Positions 18,550 through 28,737 of a stretch of DNA of 64,000 bases are shown here, piece by piece. The notes beneath the pieces were generated by a model. That model did no database searches, had not been told where the DNA came from, and worked only from the letters and a program-made list of their open reading frames with translations. Position numbers and translations under genes: made by a program. Numbering within the stretch: the stretch's first letter is position 1; each line of letters starts with the position of its first letter. The DNA comes from Methanobrevibacter sp. TMH8 (GTDB taxonomy: Archaea > Methanobacteriota > Methanobacteria > Methanobacteriales > Methanobacteriaceae), in assembly GCF_020148105.1 (NCBI RefSeq), contig NZ_JAHLZE010000012.1, positions 78,629 through 142,628 of the forward strand, in the 5' to 3' direction.

Positions 18550-19527
18550 ATGAATTTATCAAAAGATTCTTATGGAATAACATTTTCAACAGACCTTTTA
18601 CTAGTAGTATTTCTATTAATTCTAGTTTTAGGAATAGTAGCTAATACTATTGATAGTTCAAATGAAAAAATAATAAATCCATTAGAAGTAGCTGAACTAG
18701 AACGAATAACAAATGAAGTAGTGGATAGTTTAATAAATAATCCAGGAACACCAAGTCATTGGGAAGAGCTAATAAACTTTAATGGAGTAAATCCAGGGTT
18801 AGCTATTGAAAATAGTGCTAATAAAACAATTATTAACACAATATCATTTAAAAAGATAAAAATACTTGATAATGGTGAATATAATAATTTAATTCAAAAT
18901 AAAATTTTTAATAATAGGATAAAAAGTTCAATTACCATATATCCAATCGATTCTAATATTAATCCAATGATAATTGGTGAGGATATATCTAGCTTAAACA
19001 ATATATCTAATATTGTAGTTGTAAATAGAACAGTTAAATGTGATTTCTATCGTGAATTAGCTATTGTTTCTATATTTAATTCTAATCTCAATTCATATAA
19101 TGAAAATATTTGTAATCATGAAACACTCACAAACCTGAATCATTCAGATAGTGAAAATTACGTTTGGATATGTGAAGAATTCAAAATTACAAAAAAAGAT
19201 CTTGAAAATAACGACTATTATCTGTTTTTTAGTAATGATAGTATAAATAATGGGAATAATTGGATTTTGGATAGTATTAAAGATATTTCTATGATTGAAA
19301 ATTCTATAAATAATGATAGAATTATTTTAAATGATAATTTTAATAATATTCTTGAAAATAAAAGTTCTATGATATGTTATATACATTTTAGAGCTAATAA
19401 AAATAAATTAACTAATTTTAATGTTTTTTTAGTTGGTATTCCAAAAGATAGGAATGTTGATGAATTAAATATCGATTATTTTAAAGAGCAAGACTGTTAT
19501 TTCGTTATGAAATCTAGCTATAATTAA
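18550..19527 (+). CDS. second pilin-like membrane-anchored surface protein
   Basis: The 325-residue product starts with a short polar N-terminus (NLSKDSYGITFSTD) followed by a hydrophobic helix at about 15-33 (LLLVVFLLILVLGIVANTI), like the short tail and helix of archaeal minor pilins. The rest is extracytoplasmic, Asn-rich, with many potential N-glycosylation sites. No enzymatic motif is visible. It has an ATG but no Shine-Dalgarno sequence, and follows the preceding gene by 57 nt, so the two probably form one transcript and one surface structure. Function inferred only from architecture. Confidence 0.6.
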   Translation: MNLSKDSYGITFSTDLLLVVFLLILVLGIVANTIDSSNEKIINPLEVAELERITNEVVDSLINNPGTPSHWEELINFNGVNPGLAIENSANKTIINTISFKKIKILDNGEYNNLIQNKIFNNRIKSSITIYPIDSNINPMIIGEDISSLNNISNIVVVNRTVKCDFYRELAIVSIFNSNLNSYNENICNHETLTNLNHSDSENYVWICEEFKITKKDLENNDYYLFFSNDSINNGNNWILDSIKDISMIENSINNDRIILNDNFNNILENKSSMICYIHFRANKNKLTNFNVFLVGIPKDRNVDELNIDYFKEQDCYFVMKSSYN

Positions 19528-19546
19528 AAAATAAAAAAATAAAAAA

Positions 19547-19783
19547 CTAATTTTCTTTTTTGTTATTTTGTTCTTCATTTTCATCATATGCATATTTTTT
19601 CAAATAATTATAAAATAACCGTGCTACCACCATTAAAACCAATATAGCTATGAGTCTTATTACTGGATTGTTATAAAAACTAAACTCTGGGAAAAAATTT
19701 GAAGTAATGAAAAAAAACATCCCTGCAATCGCAAAAAAGAAAAGTATAGAAATAACAGCTGCAAAATTTTTACTAAACTCCAT
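19547..19783 (-). CDS. small two-helix membrane protein
   Basis: The 78-residue protein has two transmembrane helices, about 8-29 (AAVISILFFFAIAGMFFFIT) and 40-62 (PVIRLIAILVLMVVARLFYN), and a charged C-terminal tail of Lys, Glu and Asn. The ATG is preceded by GGATGG. It is convergent with the pilin-like pair and lies downstream of cbiG, which is on the same strand, with a spacing of about 130 nt. The family is not recognised and a role cannot be given. Confidence 0.6.
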   Translation of the reverse strand: MEFSKNFAAVISILFFFAIAGMFFFITSNFFPEFSFYNNPVIRLIAILVLMVVARLFYNYLKKYAYDENEEQNNKKEN

Positions 19784-19914
19784 AGTTAACCATCCTAAAT
19801 TAAATCATCAATATAGGTATTAAAAATATATATCTATTACTTTCAAATAAAATGTTATCCAAAGAAAAGATATAAAAATTATTATAAAAATTATTATTTA
19901 ATAAAAATAGCTAA

Positions 19915-21093
19915 TTAGTCAGAAATAGCTATTGCAACTGTAACTCCATCAATAGCTATTTTCTTATGAATAAGTTTAGAATCGGCAGTTCCATTTTTAG
20001 CTACAATAAGAGCTGTTGGTTCAGCTACTCCAGGTATATCGAATTTTTCTTGAACAAATTCTGACTTTGAAATATTTGAGTCTTTAAATTTCTTTATCTC
20101 ATCTATAGTAACTATCTTTAAATCCTTACCAATGTCTTTTACTGATTCTAAAATACCTTTTTCATCTTTTTTAATTTCAACTGTAGCTATAAAATCTATT
20201 CGATCAAGTGGAAGATCTAAATTTTTCATAGCTATGTTAATAGCATTCATAACTTTTTCTTTAGATATATTAGCTCTTGCACCAATTCCAACTACGACCA
20301 TCTTTGGTTTAAAAAACATTCGATGATTATCAAAACTAGCTACAATATTGCAGTTTTTATATTTGTTATAAATATCTTGATTAGGATATTTATTATCTTT
20401 ATCCGAATCTAGATAAAAAATTTTAGATTTTATATCTTCTATAGATAAATTTGATTCTTTTAGGTCAGTAATTTCAAGTGTATTTTTTTCTTTAATTTTT
20501 AAATAATTATCAATATAATGTTTATATTCTATATTATCTTTATTAAATAAATTGATAAAAATTTTTATAACTTTTCCTTCTAAAATAGCTTTATTAAACG
20601 CTAATATTTCTTTTTTATTTAAGATTTTCCAATGTAGTTTCATTGCAAGTGTATCGATTCCTATTTTATCATTAGTATCTGTAGCTGTTGTAATCACTGG
20701 TTCACTATTAAGTAAATTAGCTATTTTTTTAGTTAATCCATTTGCTCCTCCAAGATGTCCTGAAACTAAGCTAATTACATATTTTCCATTATCATCAAGA
20801 GATAAAATAGCTGGATCAATTGTTTTATCTTTGAGTTTATCAGCAATATTTCTTATAAGTATTCCAGTAGCCATTATCCCAATAATAGCATCATATTTAT
20901 CACTTTCAATCCCATTATAACTATTATATTCAGACCTTTGTATATTTTCATTAAAAATAAAATCTATATTATCTTTAACATTTTTATGAAAACAGCTAAC
21001 TTTAATAACAGTGGGATCCTCATCTAATAATGATTTTAATTTTGATGAAAGTTTTTTTCCCTTTTTTGATACAGATAAAATAGCTATTTTCAT
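19915..21093 (-). CDS. cbiG: cobalt-precorrin-5A hydrolase
   Basis: CbiG opens the lactone ring of cobalt-precorrin-5A and releases acetaldehyde in the anaerobic cobalamin pathway. The 392 residues show an N-terminal domain (DAIIGIMATGILIRNIA at about 70-85), the central core with VSGHLGGANGLT (about 110-121) and the C-terminal CbiG_C domain with VVGIGARANISKEKVMNAI and PGVAEPTALIVAKNG. All parts are complete. The ATG has GGAAG upstream. It is transcribed away from orc1, which lies 119 nt upstream on the same strand; the two may share a transcript but have unrelated functions. Confidence 0.9.
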   Translation of the reverse strand: MKIAILSVSKKGKKLSSKLKSLLDEDPTVIKVSCFHKNVKDNIDFIFNENIQRSEYNSYNGIESDKYDAIIGIMATGILIRNIADKLKDKTIDPAILSLDDNGKYVISLVSGHLGGANGLTKKIANLLNSEPVITTATDTNDKIGIDTLAMKLHWKILNKKEILAFNKAILEGKVIKIFINLFNKDNIEYKHYIDNYLKIKEKNTLEITDLKESNLSIEDIKSKIFYLDSDKDNKYPNQDIYNKYKNCNIVASFDNHRMFFKPKMVVVGIGARANISKEKVMNAINIAMKNLDLPLDRIDFIATVEIKKDEKGILESVKDIGKDLKIVTIDEIKKFKDSNISKSEFVQEKFDIPGVAEPTALIVAKNGTADSKLIHKKIAIDGVTVAIAISD

Positions 21094-21212
21094 TAAAATA
21101 CTTCCTATAATTTTTATAAATATTATTTACTTCAATAAATTTATTTTAACGAAAAAAATCATGAAATTGAGAAAATTTTATAAAAAATAAAAATATCAAT
21201 TAAAGAAAATTA

Positions 21213-22364
21213 CTAAACAGAATACAAAGCATTTTCTAATATATCATTATCACATTGAAGTGCAATAATATTAGTTCTTCCCTTTCCACGGCCTCTTGAA
21301 ATTGTATTAGTAGATATGATTCCTAACATTTCAAGTTCATTTATGAAATCAAAAATTCTTCTGTAAGAAACTGTATCTCCTTTTGAAACTTCTTTGTATG
21401 TATCATATAACTTTCCAGAAGTGATTTCTTCTTTTGCTTGAGTTAGATTTAAAATAGCTTCTAAAACCCTTTGTTGTTGAGTAGGGAGTGTTGAAATAAG
21501 ATCTGTGACCTTATTATGTTCAATTTTTTCCTTAGCTTCTCTAACATATGAACCATAAACAATGTCAGTTTCTTTTTCATCAGCTATTTCTCCAGCTGTA
21601 CGTAAAAGATCTAAAGCATAACGAGCATCTCCTTCTTCTTTAGCTGCCATAGCTGCACAAAGAGGTATAACGTCATTATCTAATGTTTCTTCATTGAAAG
21701 ATAGTTTTGATCTATCATCTAAAATATCAACTAATTGTTGAGCTCCATAAGGTGGAAAAACAATTTCTCTATCTCTAAAGCTACTCATAACTCTACTTTT
21801 TATGAATTTTTTAAAATCAACATAATTACTAATAGAAAGAATAGCAACATTATTAGTTCTTGTTAAAGTATAAAGAATCCCATCACCATCATTTTTAAGT
21901 AAAATATCAATTTCATCTAAAACAACAATAAGAATCATTTTATTTCCATAAATACTTGATTTTAGAATGTCTCTAAAAGTATTTACAACTTCTGCTTTTG
22001 TCCATCCTCTATATGGAACATCTCTCCCCATTTGTTGACAAAGCTTAGCAATAACTTGATATTCAGTAGTATAATCAGTGCAACGAATATATTCAGTTCT
22101 TATTCTTATATTTTTATTACTTGCAGCTTCTTCCAGTTGTTTCATCGCAAATTTAGCTGCTGCAGTTTTTCCAGTCCCTGTTTTCCCATATATTGTTACA
22201 TCAGAAGGAGTCACATTGTTTAAAGCTTCAATCCAGTATTTAGCTATTCCTGTGATTTGTTCTTTTCTATGTGGTAAATTATCAGGTAAAAATCTATGAT
22301 CTAAATATTGTTTATCCTTGAAAACAGACCCTTTATCTACTAAATTATCGAAAATATTAGCCAT
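21213..22364 (-). CDS. orc1: Orc1/Cdc6 replication initiator
   Basis: This AAA+ protein binds origin recognition boxes and helps load the MCM helicase. The 383-residue protein has Walker A GKTGTGKT (60-67), Walker B VVLDEID (147-153), a sensor 1 region ([12 protein letters not shown]) and a C-terminal winged-helix domain (about 290-383) that contacts DNA. The ATG at 22364 is used because GGTGAT precedes it at good distance; a TTG start 24 nt upstream would bury that site. The gene borders a nearly 3-kb gene-free region with ORB-like repeats, the usual place for the archaeal origin its product recognises. Confidence 0.93.
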   Translation of the reverse strand: MANIFDNLVDKGSVFKDKQYLDHRFLPDNLPHRKEQITGIAKYWIEALNNVTPSDVTIYGKTGTGKTAAAKFAMKQLEEAASNKNIRIRTEYIRCTDYTTEYQVIAKLCQQMGRDVPYRGWTKAEVVNTFRDILKSSIYGNKMILIVVLDEIDILLKNDGDGILYTLTRTNNVAILSISNYVDFKKFIKSRVMSSFRDREIVFPPYGAQQLVDILDDRSKLSFNEETLDNDVIPLCAAMAAKEEGDARYALDLLRTAGEIADEKETDIVYGSYVREAKEKIEHNKVTDLISTLPTQQQRVLEAILNLTQAKEEITSGKLYDTYKEVSKGDTVSYRRIFDFINELEMLGIISTNTISRGRGKGRTNIIALQCDNDILENALYSV

Positions 22365-23256
22365 TGAATCACCATTGTGTTTAATCAAATCATTATAAAA
22401 ATAATTATAATAATTTTCTATAATAATTTTTATAAAGATTTTATAAATTACGATTATATTAAACTATTAAATTATTTAAATTGTTAAATAGTTAAATTGT
22501 TATTAATTATTTTAAATTATTTTAAATTATATTATTTTAAATTAATATGCTTAAATTATGATTATTGCTATAACCTCCTTATTTAAATCCATTTATAGTG
22601 TTTATAATTAGATAATATCAAACAAATAGTTATTATTTAAATTTATTTATATCAAATATTGAGTAAATTATTATATTGAGTAAATTATTTAATATTTATT
22701 AGATTTTGTAATAATTTAATGTAAAGTAAGATAATTTTTAGTATAAATAATATAAATCAAAATAACAAGTAGATATAAATAAAAAGAGTTCGAAGTGTGA
22801 ATTAATCTACTAATTAATAATATTAATTTTAAAGCCATAAAATAGTTTTATTAAATTTAAATGTAAATTATTAACAATTCAATATAAACTTAATATAACA
22901 TGATAAAGATTTTATATAACTTAATAAAACTTTATAAAATTTTATACTATTTTATATAATTTTATAATATTATTTATATAATTTAATATAGCTTGATATA
23001 ACTTTATATAAATTTATATAACTTATATAAGTTTAATTAATAATAAATTTAATAAAAATTTATCCATTAACATGAATAAATTTTATAATTATATCAAATT
23101 AATACAGAAAAATTTAGTTGACACTAACCTCTTTTCAACCTAATCTATGTATTGTTGATTCCCTATGATAAACTCAAACCATATCAATTAATATTTTATA
23201 TAAATTGAAAAAATTTTGTTTAAGATAAAAATATTAAAAATATAATTGATATGGAC

Positions 23257-23285
23257 TTCAAGTGTATCTTATACTTCAAGTGTAA
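23257..23285 (+). repeat. pair of ORB-like repeats
   Basis: Two direct copies, TTCAAGTGTA at 23257-23266 and TTCAAGTGTAA at 23275-23285, start 18 bp apart. They lack the GAGAGG prefix of the main cluster and lie about 1 kb closer to orc1. Confidence 0.6.
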
Positions 23286-23674
23286 TATTAGACATTAAAA
23301 CATATAAAGTTATTTATTAACAACGATTGAAATATTATTAAGAAATTGAAAGCCTATTTAAAATCTTTATTTTATAATATAATGTATAATAATCGAGAAA
23401 AAACATAATATGTAGGTATTATTATATTTAAATTAATTTTAAAATTATTCTTTTAATATAAATTGTTATATTTTATATTTATTCTTTTTATTTGTGTGAT
23501 AAAGCTAATAAAATCTTTAATGTGTTTTTAAATAATATAATAGAATAAAATTATTGAAAAATTATTAAAAAAGCTAATTTTTAAAATTAAATAGATATCA
23601 TATTTTTTATATAAAATATCATGAAAATGGTAATATTTTCAATGAAAAAACTATAATTTTTCTAAAAAATTAAA

Positions 23675-23694
23675 GGTATATTTCAAGTGTAAAT
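23675..23694 (+). repeat. ORB-like repeat
   Basis: GGTATATTTCAAGTGTAAAT, with a shortened G-rich prefix and the full core. Confidence 0.65.
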
Positions 23695-24310
23695 ATCTTT
23701 ATATTTTCATTTTAATGAGAATAAATAAAAAATTTTCAAAATCATTAGACAGGAAATAATAATATCCTAAAAAAAACTATTGGAAAAGAATAATAAAAAA
23801 AATATTTAAAAAAAATATTTAAAATTTAAAAAAAATAAATAAATTTTATTATAAAAAATAAAAGCTATTGAAAAGTTTTAATAAAAAACATGTAAAAAAT
23901 TATAAAATTCAATGAATATTAATAAAAATAAGAATGAAAAAATTGATAATAAAAATTAATCAATTAAATATAAAAAAAATAAACCATTATAAATTTTAAT
24001 AAAAAAAATAATGAGAACTAAATTTTGAACTGAGTTTTGAAAAAAAAATTAAAAATAAAATTATTCAAAAAATTTAAAATAATTTTGAGAAAAAAACAAT
24101 TTTTGAAAAATCCCTACAAATTATTATAAAAATTTCCTAAACACAAACATAACAATTAGAACAATCTAATAATTGATATAAAAAACCTTATTATCTTAAA
24201 ATATATTTCCCAAAAAAATTAAAAAATGTGAAAAAATTAAAAATATAAAAAATTAATTTTATCAAAAATCATAATAATAAAATAAAATGTGAAAATACAT
24301 CTAAAGACAA

Positions 24311-24334
24311 GTGAGAGGTATATTGCAAGTGTAA
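24311..24334 (+). repeat. extended ORB-like repeat
   Basis: The first 21 bases, GTGAGAGGTATATTGCAAGTG, are identical to the inverted copy at 24597-24617. The core continues as TAA. Confidence 0.75.
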
Positions 24335-24360
24335 CGAAATTTTTAAAAAGAAAAATATGA

Positions 24361-24382
24361 AGAGGTAAATTACAAGTGTAAA
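24361..24382 (+). repeat. ORB-like repeat
   Basis: AGAGGTAAATTACAAGTGTA followed by AA; G-rich prefix conserved, one base of the core changed (TTAC for TTTC). Confidence 0.65.
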
Positions 24383-24524
24383 ATTAAATGAAAATGAAAA
24401 AATAAAAACTAGATAAAAACGTTTTAAAAGTTTATCAAAGAATAATAAAAGCATTAAAATATATAAACATCCAAATAAATAAAATTTTTTTAAAAATATT
24501 TATTTTAATCTTGTAGATATGTCA

Positions 24525-24566
24525 GTGAGAGGTGTATTTCAAGTATTTTCAGTGGAAATATACGTC
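24525..24566 (+). repeat. extended ORB-like repeat followed by a second dyad
   Basis: GTGAGAGGTGTATTTCAAGT (24525-24544) is followed directly by TTTCAGTGGAAA within 24546-24560. The second part resembles the dyad of the general archaeal ORB (TTCCAGTGGAAA), so this may be a double site. Confidence 0.65.
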
Positions 24567-24596
24567 TTCATTCATACAATATACTATTTTATTCTT

Positions 24597-24617
24597 CACT
24601 TGCAATATACCTCTCAC
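24597..24617 (-). repeat. extended ORB-like repeat, inverted
   Basis: CACTTGCAATATACCTCTCAC is the exact reverse complement of 24311-24331. It is the only strong copy on the minus strand, so it faces the other sites. Confidence 0.75.
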
Positions 24618-24660
24618 TCTATAAAATGTAAATATATTGTTATTATATAAATTTGTATAG

Positions 24661-24680
24661 ACATATATTTCAAGTGTAAA
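24661..24680 (+). repeat. ORB-like repeat
   Basis: Core TTTCAAGTGTAAA at 24668-24680 with no G-rich prefix. Confidence 0.6.
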
Positions 24681-24740
24681 TATATATTAATAATATATAT
24701 AATGTATATAGAATATTAAAAATAATTATGATACTGAATA

Positions 24741-24759
24741 GAGGTTACCTTCAAGTGTA
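24741..24759 (+). repeat. ORB-like repeat
   Basis: GAGGTTACCTTCAAGTGTA, the rightmost strong copy, with a G-rich prefix. Confidence 0.65.
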
Positions 24760-25298
24760 TTATGATTTTTCAAAATTATTAAACAATTAATATACAAATA
24801 TACATAATGATTAAAAAATCAATATTAATGTTAACAAGGCTTTATATGAGATAATATAATATTTAAATCAGTTTTTCATTAAATTAATAATTTAAATATT
24901 TTATTAAAATCATTATAAACATTATTAATTTTATTTTTATTATAAATGGGAAAAACATTGAAAAAAAATCTTTTAAAGTGATTTAAAGTGATTTAAAAAT
25001 AGAATTCATTAAATATTACAGTTGAAATCAATGTCACATGAAAAAAGATTTTTCTTCAATTTTACTAAAAACTCTGGAAACATTTTTTATTTATATTGAT
25101 ATTAAAAAAACATAAATGAAAAATGATAATAATAAAAATAAAATAAGAAATATAAATATAAAATTAATAAAATTAAAATTATTGATAAATAATATAAATA
25201 ATAAATAAATAAAATAATAAATAAAATAAATAAAAAATAATGGTATGTGAAAGAATATTAATTAAATTATATTAATTAAATTTAGTCTTTTTTAAATT

Positions 25299-26066
25299 TC
25301 ACCTTTTTTTTAAAGCAGTAAAGAAACGTTCGTCGTAATTTTTAGCTATTTCCTCATATTGATTCCAAACTCCAATAGCTGAAGAAGATAACACATTTTT
25401 ATTTTCTCCTGAAAATTTTGAAAAAATATGCATCATTTCAACAGAATCCCTTACAATTAATTTTACAAAAGGAATATCAGCCTTAAAAATGGTAACTCCA
25501 GTATCAGAAAAAGAGTCAAAAACATCTATCTTTTTGTTATCTACATAACAATATTCAGTAGCTAATATATTAATTTCAATACCCTTTTTAATTAATTTTT
25601 CAAATTTTTCTTTTAAAATTTCAGCTTCTTGATTAAAAAGAAAGCCCATCCGAAAACTAAGGGTTTTTTTAGTTCTAGAAATTATCTCAAGTTCTTTTTT
25701 AATGATTCTATCAGAACCATGAATTAACCATATTGGTGCAGGAATCTTAGATAATTGACTTTCATAAGAATAATTAAGCTCCATTTCAGTTTCTTCAAGT
25801 TCATCGATTATTTTTTGCTTGTAAAGGCGAAAAACATCAGTAGGAGATACAACATTATATTTTAAAGGTCTACCTCTTTCAATTTCAATGAAACCTTTGG
25901 CTCCAAGAGATTTTAAAACATCATAAATTTTAGTTCTTGGAACTTGTGAATTAGAGCTAATTTCAGTAGCTGTTCCTGAAATCATATAGGTCAAAGATAA
26001 ATACACCATAGCTTCATAAGTAGATAATCCTAACTTCTTAAGTGAATCAATTGTTTTATTCTGCAT
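25299..26066 (-). CDS. TrmB family transcriptional regulator
   Basis: The 255-residue protein has an N-terminal winged helix (about 5-75: LKKLGLSTYEAMVYLSL, the recognition part VPRTKIYDVLKSLGAKGFI, then a wing with ERGRPLKY) followed by a coiled-coil linker (about 80-105) and a C-terminal effector domain of the phospholipase D-like type. TrmB proteins usually respond to sugars or other metabolites and repress or activate transport and metabolic genes. Its targets are not visible here: neighbours are the origin region and thrS. ATG start with AAGGA upstream. Confidence 0.85.
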   Translation of the reverse strand: MQNKTIDSLKKLGLSTYEAMVYLSLTYMISGTATEISSNSQVPRTKIYDVLKSLGAKGFIEIERGRPLKYNVVSPTDVFRLYKQKIIDELEETEMELNYSYESQLSKIPAPIWLIHGSDRIIKKELEIISRTKKTLSFRMGFLFNQEAEILKEKFEKLIKKGIEINILATEYCYVDNKKIDVFDSFSDTGVTIFKADIPFVKLIVRDSVEMMHIFSKFSGENKNVLSSSAIGVWNQYEEIAKNYDERFFTALKKR

Positions 26067-26898
26067 AATTTCCTTTAAATTACATATATTTAAAATTTTT
26101 AAAAATACTATTTTTAAAAATATTATTTTTTATCATTAAATCATAATCTAAGTATATTATAAGATTTTTTAATATTTATAACTAATTATAAAATAGATAT
26201 TCCTTAAAGATGAAAATATAAAAACATAAAAATTATTAAAAAAGTAGTAAAAAATCTAGTAAATAGATTGTAAAAAGCTGTTAAAAAAACTATCAAAAGT
26301 TCATAGAAAAACTAGTAAAAATCCTCTAAAAAATAATTTTTTTCAAAATATAAGAATAATGAGCTTAAAAATCATATAAAAATGAAAACGACCAATTTAA
26401 AGATATATTAATATGAAAAATGAAAATAAACTTTTTTAACAGAGATGTTAATAAAAAATTAGAAAAAATATTAAATATTATTAAAAACAAAATAAATTCA
26501 ATGTTTTAAATAAAAAGTTTTAAATATAAAATCAAACTTTAGAAAGCAAATTTCTAGAGGATATTTACAGTTGAAATCTATGTTTAACAATAAACATTAC
26601 AAATTCCAACTATAAAAAATAACTAATTAAATTAAAGCAATTAAATTAAATTCAAGTACAATAAAAATATATAAAAAATATATTAATTGAAATATAATAT
26701 TTACATAATAATTATCTGTAACATTTAATGATTCTATATAGTTATCTATATAACCATCTATATAACCATCTATATAATTATCTATAAATAATATCTGAAT
26801 CATAAAATAATATTTAAACTTTGAAAAATTAATTCTTACAAATATTTATCTAAATAATTACAAATAACAAAATTCTTTAAAAAAAATTAGGTGATGTA
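26067..26898. other. divergent spacer between trmB and thrS
   Basis: About 830 bases without a gene. It holds a 12-bp tandem repeat (26733-26792) and a weak, one-mismatch ORB-like core TTACAGTTGAAA at 26565-26576, preceded by TAGAGGATAT; a second such core is at 25016-25027. The rest is plain A/T-rich sequence. Confidence 0.5.
26733..26792 (+). repeat. 12-bp tandem repeat upstream of thrS
   Basis: Five consecutive 12-bp units: TCTATATAGTTA, TCTATATAACCA, TCTATATAACCA, TCTATATAATTA and TCTATAAATAAT. The array ends about 107 bp before the thrS start codon, close enough to affect its promoter. Confidence 0.75.
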
Positions 26899-28737
26899 AT
26901 GCGAGTATTGTTAATACATTCCGATTATTTAAAATATAAAACTAAAAATAAGACACCAATAGCTGAAGAAATTGAAAAAGAAAAAGAAAGTGGAGAATTT
27001 AATGAAGCACTTGTTGTCTTTACAGCTGTAGAAAAATCAGATGAAAAAAATCCAGCTGGTGTTGTAGCTAATTTAATCAATGAAATAAAAACAACTAATG
27101 GTCAGATAAATGCTGAAAGAATAGTACTTTATCCATATGCTCATTTATCATCATCACTTAGTTCTCCAAAGGCAGCTATTGAAATTTTAAAAATGGCTGA
27201 AAATGAATTATCTGCAATTGGTGCAGAAGTTTCAAGAGTTCCATTTGGCTGGTATAAGTCATTTGAAATTTCATGTAAAGGCCATCCATTATCAGAATTA
27301 TCTAGATCCATCGACGCTATTGATATTTCAGCTGATGGAATAGGAGAAGAAGAAAATCATCCATCTAAATTCTATATACTCCAAAATGAAGAGTTAATTG
27401 AAGCAGAAAGCTATAAATATGAGAAAAAATCTGATTTAGAAAAAGTAGCTAAATATGAGCTTGGAACTGGTAAAAGTAAAGATTTAGAACCACCTCATGT
27501 TAAGTTAATGAAAGAAAAAGAATTAGCAGATTATGAAAGTGCAGCTGATGTTGGACACTTGAAATGGTATCCAAAGGGAAGACTTGTAAGGGATCTTTTA
27601 TCAGATTATGTTTATGATTTAGTGGTTGAAAGAGGAGCCATGCCTATTGAAACTCCAGTAATGTATGATTTAGCTAACGATGCTATAAGAGAACATGCAG
27701 AAAAATTTGGAGAAAGACAATATAAAATTCACACTAAAAAAGAATTAATGTTAAGATTTGCATGTTGTTTTGGTGCATTTAGGGTTTTAGCTGATTCATT
27801 TTTAACTTGGAAAAATCTTCCAGCTAGAGTTTATGAGTTATCAACTTACAGTTTCAGATTTGAAAAAAGAGGAGAAGTTGTTGGTCTTAAAAGACTTAGA
27901 GGATTTACAATGCCTGATATGCACTCAATATGTGCTGATATGGATCAATCCCTAATTGAATTTGGAAATCAAGTTGATATGTGTAATCAAACTGGTAAAG
28001 ACTTTGATGTAAATTATGAAGTAATATTTAGAGCTACTCAAGACTTCTATGATGAAAATAAACAATGGATGTTTGATACAGCTAAAAAATTAGATAAACC
28101 AGTTATATTAGAAATTTTACCAGAAAGAAAACATTATTGGGTTTGTAAAATGGATTTTGCAGCTATGGACTTTTTAGGAAGACCAATAGAAAATCCCACT
28201 GTGCAAATAGATGTTGAAAGTGGTAAAAGATTTGATATTAACTATTTAAACCAAGATGAAAAAGAAGAACATCCTATTATACTTCATTGTAGTCCTACTG
28301 GAAGTATTGAAAGAGTCATTTGCAGTTTACTTGAAAAAACAGCTATTGAAATCAATGAAAAGCAACCAATGTTACCTGTATGGCTATCTCCTACTCAAGT
28401 TAGAGTAATTCCTGTTGGTGAAAATCACTTAGAATTTGCGAATCAAATAGCTGATGAATTAGCTCTTAACAACATTAGAGTCGATGTTGATGATAGAGAT
28501 GAAAGAGTTGGTAAGAAAATAAGAAATGCAGCTACTGATTGGGTTCCATTTACAATAGTTGTTGGAGATAAAGAAATCGAAACCAACATATTAAATGTTA
28601 CAATAAGGGAAACAAAAGAGAAAAAAGACATGGAAATTGATGAAGTTGTTTATCAAGTTTTATCTAAATCAATGGAAAAACCATTCAGAAAATTACCTCT
28701 ACCAAGAAATTTATCTGAAAGAATAAATTTCCAATAA
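26899..28737 (+). CDS. thrS: threonyl-tRNA synthetase, archaeal type
   Basis: The enzyme charges tRNA-Thr. Its 612 residues begin with the archaeal editing domain related to D-aminoacyl-tRNA deacylase (about 1-145, [14 protein letters not shown]...), which removes mischarged serine. The class II catalytic core follows, with zinc-ligand cysteine in [10 protein letters not shown], motif 2 around [11 protein letters not shown] and [10 protein letters not shown], and motif 3 in the [18 protein letters not shown] segment. The C-terminal anticodon-binding domain starts near residue 495 ([14 protein letters not shown]). The ATG has AGGTGAT upstream. It stands alone after a long promoter region with tandem repeats. 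Confidence 0.95.
   Translation: MRVLLIHSDYLKYKTKNKTPIAEEIEKEKESGEFNEALVVFTAVEKSDEKNPAGVVANLINEIKTTNGQINAERIVLYPYAHLSSSLSSPKAAIEILKMAENELSAIGAEVSRVPFGWYKSFEISCKGHPLSELSRSIDAIDISADGIGEEENHPSKFYILQNEELIEAESYKYEKKSDLEKVAKYELGTGKSKDLEPPHVKLMKEKELADYESAADVGHLKWYPKGRLVRDLLSDYVYDLVVERGAMPIETPVMYDLANDAIREHAEKFGERQYKIHTKKELMLRFACCFGAFRVLADSFLTWKNLPARVYELSTYSFRFEKRGEVVGLKRLRGFTMPDMHSICADMDQSLIEFGNQVDMCNQTGKDFDVNYEVIFRATQDFYDENKQWMFDTAKKLDKPVILEILPERKHYWVCKMDFAAMDFLGRPIENPTVQIDVESGKRFDINYLNQDEKEEHPIILHCSPTGSIERVICSLLEKTAIEINEKQPMLPVWLSPTQVRVIPVGENHLEFANQIADELALNNIRVDVDDRDERVGKKIRNAATDWVPFTIVVGDKEIETNILNVTIRETKEKKDMEIDEVVYQVLSKSMEKPFRKLPLPRNLSERINFQ

Larger units (their letters stand above)
22365..25298. 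other. probable chromosomal replication origin (oriC) region
   Basis: Almost 3 kb between orc1/cdc6 and the TrmB gene contain no credible gene and are extremely A/T-rich, especially 23290-24300. At least eight copies of a TTTCAAGTGTAA-type element occur, five of the best in 24311-24759 and preceded by GAGAGGTATA. The element matches my recollection of the mini-ORB of Methanothermobacter (TTACACTTGAAA on the other strand). Adjacent initiator gene, repeats and easily melted DNA together support an origin. The single 61-codon Phe/Leu-rich frame on the minus strand inside it is not a gene. Confidence 0.85.

Noticed and set aside
20472..20482. TTTCAAGTGTA inside cbiG, and similar matches in hef (34487-34497) and the radical SAM gene (2718-2728)
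   Set aside because: Single cores within coding sequence, without the GAGAGG prefix or clustering, are expected by chance in this composition; they also show that the core alone is not proof of an origin.
24269..24454. 61-codon minus-strand frame inside the origin region
   Set aside because: It is Phe/Leu-rich low-complexity translation of A/T-rich DNA, overlaps two ORB-like repeats and has no ribosome binding site.
26565..26576. TTACAGTTGAAA as another ORB (also at 25016-25027)
   Set aside because: Each differs from the core by one key base and stands alone; kept only as weak matches.
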